Below, in pieces: positions 1 to 5,164 of a DNA stretch of 7,126 bases (its first letter is position 1; every line of letters begins with the position of its first letter). The DNA comes from Methanobacteriota archaeon (GTDB taxonomy: Archaea > Thermoplasmatota > E2 > DHVEG-1), in the NCBI GenBank assembly GCA_026394435.1, contig JAPKYG010000035.1, positions 1-7,126 of the forward strand, written 5' to 3'. The translations under genes were made by a program, and so were the position numbers. The notes beneath the pieces were generated by a model. That model was not told where the DNA came from and did not search any database. It saw only the letters and a list, made by a program, of their open reading frames with translations.

Positions 1-62
1 ACAAGAAAGCCCCTTCGGGGAAATCTAAACCACTTCATTATCCAAAATAATCGCAATCTCAT
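1..62 (-). CDS. Possible start of a small or truncated downstream gene, cut by the window edge
   Basis: An open frame begins with ATG at 62-60, overlapping the TGA stop of the 77-aa gene as ATGA, and stays open to the window edge. It reads MRLRLFWIMKWFRFPRRGFL; a second Met lies at 38-36. The four-base overlap matches the Nop10/PAC2 junction elsewhere in this window, which is the main reason to list it. About 20 codons are too few to assign a family. The visible part is rich in basic and aromatic residues and could be a membrane-protein N-terminus, or simply a chance frame running through a GC hairpin. The call is weak and rests on position alone. Confidence 0.25.
   Translation of the reverse strand, partial: MRLRLFWIMKWFRFPRRGFL
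10..20 (-). other. Small GC hairpin downstream of the 77-aa gene
   Basis: Four C residues, TTC, then four G residues form a perfect 4-bp stem with a 3-nt loop, about 40 nt past the stop of the 77-aa gene. On the minus strand it is followed by the T-rich CTTTCTTGT. It could be a weak transcription end for the 77-aa gene. If the overlapping partial frame is a real gene, it is coding sequence instead. Archaeal terminators are usually T-tracts without hairpins, so a terminator role is uncertain. Confidence 0.3.
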
Positions 63-292
63 TTCGGTATGAATACTATGAAACCCTTACCCTTTTTGTG
101 TTGTTTATCTCTTCCAACTAAATGCAGATTTTCCACTTCATAAAGTTGATATCTTGAACCAATATCGTTGTTATCCTTCAGATATATCTTACCACGGGCA
201 TATCTCTTACCATTTGACGTTGTTTCATGACATGAAATCTTACCCTCTTTAACAATTCTAAGTTGACTCTTATTAACAGGAAGAAAAACCAT
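59..292 (-). CDS. Small basic hypothetical protein (77 aa)
   Basis: I do not recognise this protein. It has 77 residues and is strongly basic, with lysine and arginine spread throughout and a K/G-rich stretch (KKGKGF) near the C-terminus. It has one cysteine (residue 21), no membrane segment and no signal peptide. Alternating hydrophobic and polar runs (GKIYL, YQLYEVENLHLVG, GFIVFIP) suggest a small beta-rich fold, which is inference. Support for a real gene: a TATA box (TATAAATA) lies centred 28 nt upstream of the ATG, the spacing of a leaderless archaeal gene, and two perfect palindromes sit at that promoter. A second frame overlaps its stop by ATGA. Base composition is AT-richer than the neighbouring PAC2 gene, which fits an accessory gene. 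A basic protein behind an operator-like site could be an autoregulated nucleic-acid-binding protein, but no recognised domain supports that. Confidence 0.65.
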   Translation of the reverse strand: MVFLPVNKSQLRIVKEGKISCHETTSNGKRYARGKIYLKDNNDIGSRYQLYEVENLHLVGRDKQHKKGKGFIVFIPK

Positions 293-309
293 GATACAAA
301 AGGTATCAT
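291..309 (-). promoter_or_regulatory. Perfect 7-bp inverted repeat over the predicted transcription start
   Basis: ATGATAC, a 5-nt spacer and GTATCAT form a perfect inverted repeat. It runs from the first bases of the start codon of the 77-aa gene to within 8 nt of its TATA box. If the transcript is leaderless, as the TATA spacing suggests, the repeat lies at about +1 to -17 and cannot act as an RNA hairpin in the leader. A DNA operator that blocks RNA polymerase recruitment is then the simplest reading. The half-site core TATCAT recurs at 312-317. The repeat is seen in the sequence; the operator role is inferred. Confidence 0.55.
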
Positions 310-316
310 TTTATCA

Positions 317-324
317 TATTTATA
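317..324 (-). promoter_or_regulatory. TATA box of the 77-aa gene
   Basis: TATAAATA on the minus strand, centred about 28 nt upstream of the ATG at 292. This is close to the spacing between TATA box and transcription start in archaea, so a leaderless mRNA is predicted. It sits between two palindromes (291-309 and 329-342). Confidence 0.65.
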
Positions 325-328
325 GTTG

Positions 329-342
329 GTTGTGACCACAAC
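329..342. promoter_or_regulatory. Perfect 6-bp palindrome just upstream of the TATA box
   Basis: GTTGTG-AC-CACAAC is a perfect inverted repeat with 6-bp arms and a 2-nt centre. It ends 5 nt from the TATA box of the 77-aa gene, at about -37 to -50 from the predicted start, touching the BRE region. Archaeal activators often bind here, and a repressor could block TFB. On the plus strand it is followed by TTTTTATT and so resembles a terminator, but no plus-strand gene precedes it. The binding role is inferred. Confidence 0.5.
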
Positions 343-364
343 TTTTTATTATACTTCTCTGCAT

Positions 365-424
365 CATCCAGACGTCTCAATTCATCCAACAACAGGAACT
401 ACATTTATCATCCACTAACATCCA
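365..424. repeat. Four copies of the hexamer CATCCA in the intergenic region
   Basis: CATCCA (TGGATG on the minus strand) occurs at 365-370, 383-388, 409-414 and 419-424, with start-to-start steps of 18, 26 and 10 nt. Four exact copies in 60 bp are far more than chance. The cluster lies between the PAC2 terminator and the promoter of the 77-aa gene and holds no open frame of note. It could be a cluster of protein-binding sites, but the steps are not a constant helical phase. Confidence 0.4.
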
Positions 425-452
425 GGCATGATTCCTATACTTTCTATACAAT

Positions 453-473
453 AAAAAATAGAAAAAGAAAAAA
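453..473 (-). terminator. Oligo-T terminator of the ribosomal/aIF2/PAC2 operon
   Basis: Starting about 14 nt past the PAC2 stop, the minus strand carries runs of six, five and six T broken by single C or short non-T bases, with no stem before them. This is the usual form of an archaeal intrinsic terminator, and it closes the operon that begins at L44e. Confidence 0.7.
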
Positions 474-486
474 CAATTACCAGAGC

Positions 487-1251
487 TTACCCGATGTAAC
501 GAATATCATCTGGTTTTTCTTTAACCATGGTTTCCATTTCGTTGAGTTGCTGTGCGATATATTCGATCTCTTTTGCTTTCTCCTCAAGCCGGGAAAGATC
601 GATTTCAACGTTCACTGCTTTTGTCAGAACCTTCAGGACCGCTTTCGCACTCTTCGGGTCAACGAGGTATCCTGGGGTCTCGCCCATAAAGCAGGTACCG
701 ACCATGCCCCGGAGTTTTCCCAGACCAAGGAGAAGCCCGCTTGCACCAATGATGCCGCCGCCAGGCTCGTTTTTCTTAAACACCGCACCATACTTTTTCA
801 TGGTTTTTACCAGATTCACATCGGTCGTTGCAAAAAGTACCTTTGGTTCTTTGATTTCCCGACCGAGACCATACCCACCAAGGGTAAACATTTGTTTCAC
901 ACCAAGACCCTGCACGACATCAAGGATGGACTCCGCAAGCTCATATTGCCCTTGTGACGAAAGCCCTTGGTAATCCCCGGTCAGAAAAACGATATCTCGT
1001 TGGCTTCGCTTCTTTGCTTTCCAATAAAAAAATTCGTTATTGACCAACTTAATGGTACCATCCGGGTTAATGAACACCTGTGGCGGAAAATCCTTACTAT
1101 ACAATTCAGCGAATTTTTTTGCTTTCATCGAATCAATGAGATGTTCAACAGCAAGTTTCCCAACATTCCCGATCCCGGGTAATCCTTCGATAAAAACCGG
1201 ATTTTTAAGCTTCGGTTTTTTATCAACGTACTTTATTTCAACTAATTTCAT
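487..1251 (-). CDS. PAC2-family proteasome assembly chaperone (COG2047 type)
   Basis: A 254-aa protein of the archaeal PAC2 superfamily, related to eukaryotic proteasome assembly chaperone 2 and archaeal PbaA/PbaB. Family members assist assembly of the 20S proteasome alpha ring in the cytoplasm. Visible hallmarks are the N-terminal strand and glycine loop FIEGLPGIGNVGKLAVEHLI (residues 21-40), the IVFLTGDYQ strand near 88-96, the LGGYGLGR motif near 124-131, and the glycine-rich GGGIIGASGLLLGLG segment near 165-179. A charged helix follows from about residue 217 (SRLEEKAKEIEYIAQQLNEME). The C-terminus is RYIG, so it lacks an exact terminal hydrophobic-Tyr-X tail. It is the last gene of the operon; its ATG overlaps the Nop10 TGA as ATGA, so translational coupling is likely. 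The family is clear, but a direct proteasome role for this subgroup is inference from homologues. Confidence 0.88.
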   Translation of the reverse strand: MKLVEIKYVDKKPKLKNPVFIEGLPGIGNVGKLAVEHLIDSMKAKKFAELYSKDFPPQVFINPDGTIKLVNNEFFYWKAKKRSQRDIVFLTGDYQGLSSQGQYELAESILDVVQGLGVKQMFTLGGYGLGREIKEPKVLFATTDVNLVKTMKKYGAVFKKNEPGGGIIGASGLLLGLGKLRGMVGTCFMGETPGYLVDPKSAKAVLKVLTKAVNVEIDLSRLEEKAKEIEYIAQQLNEMETMVKEKPDDIRYIG

Positions 1252-1421
1252 TGTCTCAGTTCGTCCTTATTCCTTTTTTTTAACGCCCGACGGTACTTCC
1301 CATAATGATCCTGAGGCGAGAACCGTGCAGGCTTGTTTAAAACTGTTTTTTCTTTACAGGTGCTGCAGATCGGATGAATGGTGTACCGCTGACAGTTTTT
1401 GCAATAGAGTATCTCAGACAT
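1248..1421 (-). CDS. nop10: H/ACA RNP protein Nop10
   Basis: A 57-aa gene, easily missed because of its size. Nop10 is a core subunit of box H/ACA ribonucleoproteins with Cbf5, Gar1 and L7Ae; it stabilises the Cbf5 active site for guide-directed rRNA pseudouridylation. The translation begins MSEILYCKNCQRYTIHPICS. Four cysteines at 7, 10, 19 and 22 form the zinc ribbon of archaeal Nop10. They are followed by the conserved PARFSPQDHYGKYRR segment (residues 31-45), which becomes the Cbf5-binding linker and helix. The length is typical for archaea. The start overlaps the aIF2-alpha stop as TAATG (one base shared), and the stop overlaps the PAC2 start by four bases. No strong Shine-Dalgarno is visible, so translation probably depends on coupling to aIF2-alpha. 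Confidence 0.95.
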   Translation of the reverse strand: MSEILYCKNCQRYTIHPICSTCKEKTVLNKPARFSPQDHYGKYRRALKKRNKDELRQ

Positions 1422-2209
1422 TATTCTTCGACTTCGCGTTGAAATTCACATTCGCCTTTTATTTTTGTCATAAATGTTTCTGCCCGCTCGACTGCTTTTT
1501 TCATCTGTGATTCAGCAATCTTATAATCAGGAGCCTTTACTTTAATCATGTAGCGAGGTGCACCAATGTATTTGATATCGATGCTGACGTCATCAAACTC
1601 GCTTTTTTCCGCAACTGTGAGTGCTTCTTTGATATGAGTAATCCCATCTGGCAGGTATGAAGTGAGAAGCAACATGCCTTTGATTTCAACGAAAGGAACA
1701 GTGATACTGGTCTTTGCAACCTCATCAAATTTCTTGAGCCAATCCCCAGAAAATCCATCGTTTTTCAGGGTGTTTGCATCATAGGCGCATTCTTCAAATG
1801 CAGCATACATCGTCCCGTATTTCTTGATGAGCCCATCACCGAACTCTTTATAACACTGGTCCACTGATTTACTGAGCCCTTGTGCAACCATCTCAAAGAG
1901 CTTGGCTGCTTTCTGCGCATTCTTCCAGTCCTGGATTTTCTCCCGGCGTTGATGATCATTCACCTTCTTAAGGGACAGGTCGATGTGTTTCTTTGCAGCA
2001 TCAACATGAACAACCTTACAGACAACCTTCTGTTTTTCTCTGACAAAATTACGGATGCGTTTAACCCATCCGGTTGCTATTTCAGAAATGTGGATGAATC
2101 CTTCTTTATTTGGGTATTCATCAAGTGACACAAACGCGCCAAAGCCTTGGACTTTGGTAATAGTACCAACAACGAGTTCTCCTTCTTCAGGGTACTCCTT
2201 CTTCAACAT
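1421..2209 (-). CDS. eif2a: Translation initiation factor aIF2 subunit alpha
   Basis: A 262-aa protein, full length for the alpha subunit of the heterotrimeric initiation factor that delivers initiator Met-tRNA to the small ribosomal subunit. Residues 1-85 form the S1-type OB domain (PEEGELVVGTITKVQGFGAFV at 7-27, then KEGFIHISEI). A helical domain follows at about 88-175, with the conserved KYGTMYAAFEECA segment. The C-terminal alpha-beta domain (about 176-262) contacts the gamma subunit and the tRNA. The start matches the usual MxxxYPEEGE N-terminus. The residue aligned, without gaps, to the regulated eukaryotic Ser51 is Ala45, followed by Thr46. The gene starts 11 nt after S27e, with a weak AAGGT upstream, and its stop overlaps Nop10. 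Confidence 0.95.
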   Translation of the reverse strand: MLKKEYPEEGELVVGTITKVQGFGAFVSLDEYPNKEGFIHISEIATGWVKRIRNFVREKQKVVCKVVHVDAAKKHIDLSLKKVNDHQRREKIQDWKNAQKAAKLFEMVAQGLSKSVDQCYKEFGDGLIKKYGTMYAAFEECAYDANTLKNDGFSGDWLKKFDEVAKTSITVPFVEIKGMLLLTSYLPDGITHIKEALTVAEKSEFDDVSIDIKYIGAPRYMIKVKAPDYKIAESQMKKAVERAETFMTKIKGECEFQREVEE

Positions 2210-2220
2210 GCAGATGAACC

Positions 2221-2397
2221 TTATTCGATGGTCTCTAAAATGGTTCCTTTAATCCGTGCTTTCCCACCAGTTGGGGTTGCAAGTTTACTGCCGCAGATGT
2301 GGCAGAGAACCGTGTTACTTGCCTTATCAAACAGGACTTGTTCGTTTTCACAATCATTGCATCGTACTTTAATGAACCTGCTTTTTGGTTGATCCAT
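2221..2397 (-). CDS. rps27e: 30S ribosomal protein S27e
   Basis: A zinc-ribbon ribosomal protein of the small subunit, 58 aa from the chosen start (MDQPKSRFIKVRC). Zinc-binding cysteines are at 13, 16, 32 and 35 (CNDC and CHIC). The SRFIKVRC opening and the TPTGGKARIKG C-terminal segment are typical. A longer version from GTG at 2409 would add four residues and overlap the L44e end. I prefer the ATG at 2397 because AGGTGA, part of the last L44e codons, lies 8 nt upstream and makes a good Shine-Dalgarno. Only 4 nt separate it from the L44e stop, and aIF2-alpha follows after 11 nt. Confidence 0.93.
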   Translation of the reverse strand: MDQPKSRFIKVRCNDCENEQVLFDKASNTVLCHICGSKLATPTGGKARIKGTILETIE

Positions 2398-2401
2398 GTA
2401 T

Positions 2402-2683
2402 TTATTCACCTTCTATCTCAAATTTTTTTGACCGGATACTTGGCGGCTGATGCATCTTTTTACAGACTGTACACATAAATCGGGTTGCTATCCGCCTGCT
2501 GGTTTTCTCTCGTCCCTCTGGTTTTGGTCGTGGGAACCCTCCGTATCCGCTGGTAGCGCGTCTGAACCGCCGTTGTCCTCGTTTCAGCTCACTTGCTTTC
2601 CGTTTTTTCATCTTGTCAACTTCGTGAAGCGTGTGTTTTTTGCAGAACGGACAGTATCGTTTGATTTTCCGGGGAATCTTCAT
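2402..2683 (-). CDS. rpl44e: 50S ribosomal protein L44e
   Basis: A 93-aa large-subunit protein located near the E site in archaea and eukaryotes. It begins MKIPRKIKRYCPFCKKHTLHEV. Zinc-ligand cysteines are at 11, 14, 71 and 74 (CPFC and CTVC). The GQRRF and GYGGFPRPKP segments and the C-terminal KMHQPPSIRSKKFE are diagnostic. A start three codons upstream (GTG at 2692) is open, but the ATG at 2683 matches the family N-terminus. The GTGAT that contains that GTG lies 4 nt before the ATG and fits a partial Shine-Dalgarno. It is the first gene of the operon L44e-S27e-aIF2-alpha-Nop10-PAC2 and has its own TATA box. Confidence 0.95.
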   Translation of the reverse strand: MKIPRKIKRYCPFCKKHTLHEVDKMKKRKASELKRGQRRFRRATSGYGGFPRPKPEGREKTSRRIATRFMCTVCKKMHQPPSIRSKKFEIEGE

Positions 2684-2721
2684 AGATATCACAGTTCGAT
2701 TGTAACCGTAAGTAAGAAAGG

Positions 2722-2729
2722 TATATAAA
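2722..2729 (-). promoter_or_regulatory. TATA box of the L44e operon
   Basis: TTTATATA on the minus strand, centred about 42 nt before the L44e ATG at 2683. A start of transcription near 2698 is predicted. That leaves a leader of about 15 nt, enough to hold the GTGAT ribosome-binding motif. The promoter lies in the short gap after GINS51, so the translation operon can be transcribed independently. Confidence 0.65.
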
Positions 2730-2733
2730 AATG

Positions 2734-2745
2734 TAGGGTGCCCTA
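2734..2745. promoter_or_regulatory. Palindrome between the GINS51 stop and the L44e TATA box
   Basis: TAGGG-TG-CCCTA is an inverted repeat with perfect 5-bp arms. On the minus strand it begins exactly with the GINS51 stop codon TAG and ends 4 nt before the L44e TATA box, so it overlaps the BRE position. It could be an operator for the ribosomal-protein operon. With the T-run that follows it could also be a minimal terminator for GINS51, but the 2-nt loop is unfavourable in RNA. A 5-bp palindrome can also be chance. Confidence 0.3.
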
Positions 2746-3339
2746 TTTTACCTGTTTTACTACCCCTTTTTTTAGGAGTGGTTCGGTCATTTCGCTGGGG
2801 AGTGAAAGCACGTCTTCTTTGCGTAACGAATAGGTTTTCTCATCAGTCCCGATAAACTCAGGTGTATCTTCCTGGACGCGGACGATCGGATTTGTATTTG
2901 GATCCCTCTTCGGTTGATCAACAACCGGTGGAGATGTTGGTTGTTTTTTTAAATGACGATCTGTTGGTTCTTCAAAGATTTCCTTACGAGAGACCGCGAT
3001 CTGTTCAACAAGAGCACTATAAAGTTTTTTTTCGATGTCTAAAAGGTTCCTGAGGTCAGGGGCTGCACCACGGGCTGTCGCAAGGGCAGCTTGGACGATT
3101 TTTTTCTCACGAAGTTCATAGATGCTATTTGCGATTTTTTTTGTATTTTGAGCCTCATCAGTGAACAGTTTGAGTTTCAGTGGATTCTTTTCATTTTCGA
3201 CGCTTTGTTCAATAGTTTTTACATAGGAAAAAAGTTCCTGGTAGAAATTCACATTTATTTTCGTAAGAACAGAAGAGGTTTGTTCTCCCTGCTGGAGTCT
3301 GCGGAGTGTTTTATAGCTAATTTCCTCGTGTTCATCCAT
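2743..3339 (-). CDS. gins51: Archaeal DNA replication GINS subunit Gins51
   Basis: A 198-aa subunit of the GINS complex, which associates with MCM and the GAN/RecJ-like protein to form the archaeal CMG-like replicative helicase. The helical A domain comes first (about residues 1-120; YKTLRRLQQGEQTSS, then IYELREKKIVQAALATARG). A proline- and lysine-rich linker without evident fold follows (about 121-149). The small C-terminal B domain (about 150-198) begins NPIVRVQEDTPEFIGTDEKTY and ends LLKKGVV. This A-then-B order is the Gins51 (Sld5/Psf1-like) type. The ATG at 3339 lies about 30 nt from TATTTAA, so the mRNA is probably nearly leaderless. Placement just before L44e-S27e-aIF2-alpha-Nop10 matches the replication-translation gene association known in archaea. 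Confidence 0.9.
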   Translation of the reverse strand: MDEHEEISYKTLRRLQQGEQTSSVLTKINVNFYQELFSYVKTIEQSVENEKNPLKLKLFTDEAQNTKKIANSIYELREKKIVQAALATARGAAPDLRNLLDIEKKLYSALVEQIAVSRKEIFEEPTDRHLKKQPTSPPVVDQPKRDPNTNPIVRVQEDTPEFIGTDEKTYSLRKEDVLSLPSEMTEPLLKKGVVKQVK

Positions 3340-3365
3340 AGTTGTTCATTAAATCATGACTTGTG

Positions 3366-3372
3366 TTAAATA
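3366..3372 (-). promoter_or_regulatory. TATA-like promoter of GINS51
   Basis: TATTTAA on the minus strand is centred about 30 nt before the GINS51 ATG, predicting a leader of a few nucleotides at most. A second TATA-like element (TTTTTTATAACC, 3422-3411) lies further upstream and would give a leader of about 50 nt. The nearer one fits the spacing at other promoters here. Confidence 0.5.
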
Positions 3373-3416
3373 GTTTTAGTTCTCTATTTTGATTTTTGTT
3401 TCAACGTATTGGTTAT

Positions 3417-3422
3417 AAAAAA
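3417..3422 (-). terminator. Possible T6 terminator after RadB
   Basis: The only T-run on the minus strand between the RadB stop and GINS51 is six T residues, 27 nt past the stop. It is short compared with the T-tracts after PAC2 and DUF401, and it also forms part of a TATA-like string, so read-through into GINS51 is possible. Confidence 0.3.
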
Positions 3423-3448
3423 TATTATATCACAATCCTTTTTTCTTT

Positions 3449-4102
3449 TTATTCCAATCCGACAGCACTAATTCGAAAACACGCTTTTTTTCCCTCTGGT
3501 TGTGACCGGTGTTTGATAATCGTTGCTTCTCGTTGCCCGATTCCTTTTCGATCAAGCCGTAGAATGGTTTTTGTCATATGTTCAGCATCACGGTTCGTGA
3601 ACGGTTTGACCTCCCCAGCTTTATCAGTATACACTTGTTCGGTAATAATCACAAACAAATCTTTTTCCCGTGCAGCAACCTGCAGGTTCGTCACCTGCCT
3701 GGTAAACGAACGAATCCCGCCTTCTCGATCATCCTCGAGATTCAAGCGATAAAACATCGTGATCGTATCAACAACGATAAGACCTACTCCTTTCGTCGCA
3801 ATCGCATCGCAAATCATCTGTTCTTGAGATTCAAACGAGGTCGGGGTAAAAAAAAGGATATCACGAAGGATTTTCTTATAATCGCAGTCCACGCAGAGCT
3901 GTCGTATCCGCTCAATCGAAACACCCTCTGTGTCAATGTATGCAACTTTCTTCCCCGATAAAACACACTCACGAGCAGCCTGCAGGCACAGATTTGTTTT
4001 TCCAGTACCAGCCTCACCATAAACTCGTGTAATGATTCCGCTTTCAAGGCCGCCTCCTAACAGGAAATCTAAAGGTTGACACCCTAGAGATAACATATTC
4101 AT
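3449..4102 (-). CDS. radB: DNA repair and recombination protein RadB
   Basis: RadB is the short euryarchaeal paralogue of the RadA/RecA recombinase; it binds DNA and ATP and is thought to modulate RadA rather than exchange strands itself. The protein is 217 aa from the chosen start and consists only of the ATPase core, without the RadA N-terminal HhH domain. Walker A is GEAGTGKT (residues 29-36) and Walker B is LIVVD (108-112). YIDTEG, FTRQV and the late LRLDRKG...ATIIKHRSQPEG region are typical. Three in-frame ATGs are possible: 4114, 4102 and 4096. I chose 4102 because it lies about 30 nt from the TATA element, as at other genes here. The family N-terminus MLS-G-xxLD begins at 4096, and 4114 would precede the predicted transcription start. 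Only the start is uncertain. Confidence 0.92.
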   Translation of the reverse strand: MNMLSLGCQPLDFLLGGGLESGIITRVYGEAGTGKTNLCLQAARECVLSGKKVAYIDTEGVSIERIRQLCVDCDYKKILRDILFFTPTSFESQEQMICDAIATKGVGLIVVDTITMFYRLNLEDDREGGIRSFTRQVTNLQVAAREKDLFVIITEQVYTDKAGEVKPFTNRDAEHMTKTILRLDRKGIGQREATIIKHRSQPEGKKACFRISAVGLE

Positions 4103-4128
4103 GATATGAACCATGAGGAAATTGGGGC

Positions 4129-4135
4129 ATAAAAA
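4129..4135 (-). promoter_or_regulatory. TATA-like promoter of RadB
   Basis: TTTTTAT on the minus strand in the gap after Dph2, centred about 30 nt before the ATG at 4102 and 18 nt before the ATG at 4114. It predicts a leaderless or nearly leaderless RadB mRNA and argues against the outermost start codon. Confidence 0.5.
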
Positions 4136-4147
4136 GGCTTTGCAGAC

Positions 4148-5164
4148 CTACTCAAGAATCTCGTCAAAAACATAGGTCTCCCACTCGCGTCTCCCAAGAA
4201 CAATCTCCAGCTCGACTGGGGTAATCATCGGCTTCTTATACTGCAGATAGTCATCAATCGCTATCCGTGGGCACGCGGTCGACACATAACAATCAATATC
4301 AAACCCTTGCAGAGACACTGGGGAAAATTCATCCAACGTAATCAACAAGGAGAGTTTACCTGCAGAATCAAGCATCTGTTGTATCTCACGAGCAAGTTTA
4401 ATGCGCTGTTGACCACGCTTCACCCCGATAAGAATGCCGAACCGCCGTGCACTCCGGCACGCAACAATCGCGCCGTACCGCTGTCGCAACATATTATTCT
4501 TCATATCCTCGATTTCTTGTTTTTTCACGGCATTGGTATACGGATCAGCGGCAATCACCGGTTTTCTTGCACTCATCAAGAGACCAACCGGGTGAAACGT
4601 TCCACTCCCAATAAATAAAAAGCAATCAACATTCTCAGCTATTTTCGTCCCAACAGAAAAATTGCATCCCAGAATCTGGCCCTTTGTTGAGATTCGTTCA
4701 TCACCCTCAGCAATGAATGGCTCTAGGTTGTGGTTCCGCAAGATCGTTTCAACCTTCTCAAGTGTATGAAGGTGCTGCGCGGTGGTGACAAGCCCAATTT
4801 TTTTTCCTACTAACGAAGGAATTGCTTTTTCAACGACCTTGGAGACATCCAATGTTGATTGCGCGTTCACAAACATAGTTGAAATCCAAAAATTTTCTAC
4901 ATCTGATATCGCCGTATGCCCTAGGTGAACAACACAATCCACGTCCATGTTCTTAAGTTCGTAATTCACGACATCACAGGCGCCAAAACACGCGTCCGCG
5001 GACACAAGAACCGTCGCACCGGTTTCTTTCTTTAGAAATTCAACCAAAGGAAAAATACTGCGTTTCAATCCCTCTGGGACCTGAACAGCGATTGTTTTGT
5101 ATCCTTGTTGTTTGATGGTATTTGCAGCGTTTTCAATATCAATCAAATAGCCTGAAATCTCCAT
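4148..5164 (-). CDS. dph2: Diphthamide biosynthesis enzyme Dph2
   Basis: A 338-aa archaeal Dph2, a non-canonical radical-SAM enzyme. It transfers the 3-amino-3-carboxypropyl group of S-adenosylmethionine to a histidine of elongation factor 2, the first step of diphthamide synthesis in the cytoplasm. Three cysteines from three repeated domains bind its [4Fe-4S] cluster. Here they are Cys59 (DACFGACD), Cys167 (ILGCNFSVG) and Cys298 (STACPRIAIDD). Other family motifs are QVPEGLKR (28-35), HLGHTAI (80-86), IGSGTFHPVGL (185-195) and ADPYT (206-210). The length is normal for archaea. The start codon shares one base with the stop of the upstream kinase (TAATG) and has a near-perfect Shine-Dalgarno inside that gene, so it is co-transcribed and translationally coupled. 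RadB follows after a short gap with its own promoter. Confidence 0.95.
   Translation of the reverse strand: MEISGYLIDIENAANTIKQQGYKTIAVQVPEGLKRSIFPLVEFLKKETGATVLVSADACFGACDVVNYELKNMDVDCVVHLGHTAISDVENFWISTMFVNAQSTLDVSKVVEKAIPSLVGKKIGLVTTAQHLHTLEKVETILRNHNLEPFIAEGDERISTKGQILGCNFSVGTKIAENVDCFLFIGSGTFHPVGLLMSARKPVIAADPYTNAVKKQEIEDMKNNMLRQRYGAIVACRSARRFGILIGVKRGQQRIKLAREIQQMLDSAGKLSLLITLDEFSPVSLQGFDIDCYVSTACPRIAIDDYLQYKKPMITPVELEIVLGRREWETYVFDEILE

Noticed and set aside
329..348. Hairpin plus T-run read as a plus-strand terminator
   Set aside because: No plus-strand gene precedes it, and archaeal terminators do not need hairpins. Its position beside the TATA box fits a regulatory site better.
365..424. 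Possible C/D box guide RNA on the minus strand, because of repeated GGATGA strings
   Set aside because: The strings miss the TGATGA C-box consensus, and no properly spaced CTGA D boxes were found.
527..973. Long plus-strand open frames opposite the PAC2 gene, and similar ones opposite GINS51, RadB, Dph2 and the kinase
   Set aside because: They mirror clearly conserved minus-strand genes, their products resemble no family, and no TATA box or ribosome-binding site precedes them.
1546..1959. Additional minus-strand open frames of 64-70 codons inside aIF2-alpha
   Set aside because: They lie in a different frame of a full-length conserved gene and have no recognisable product.
2398..2409. GTG at 2409 as the S27e start
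   Set aside because: The ATG at 2397 has a well-spaced AGGTGA motif and gives the normal family N-terminus.
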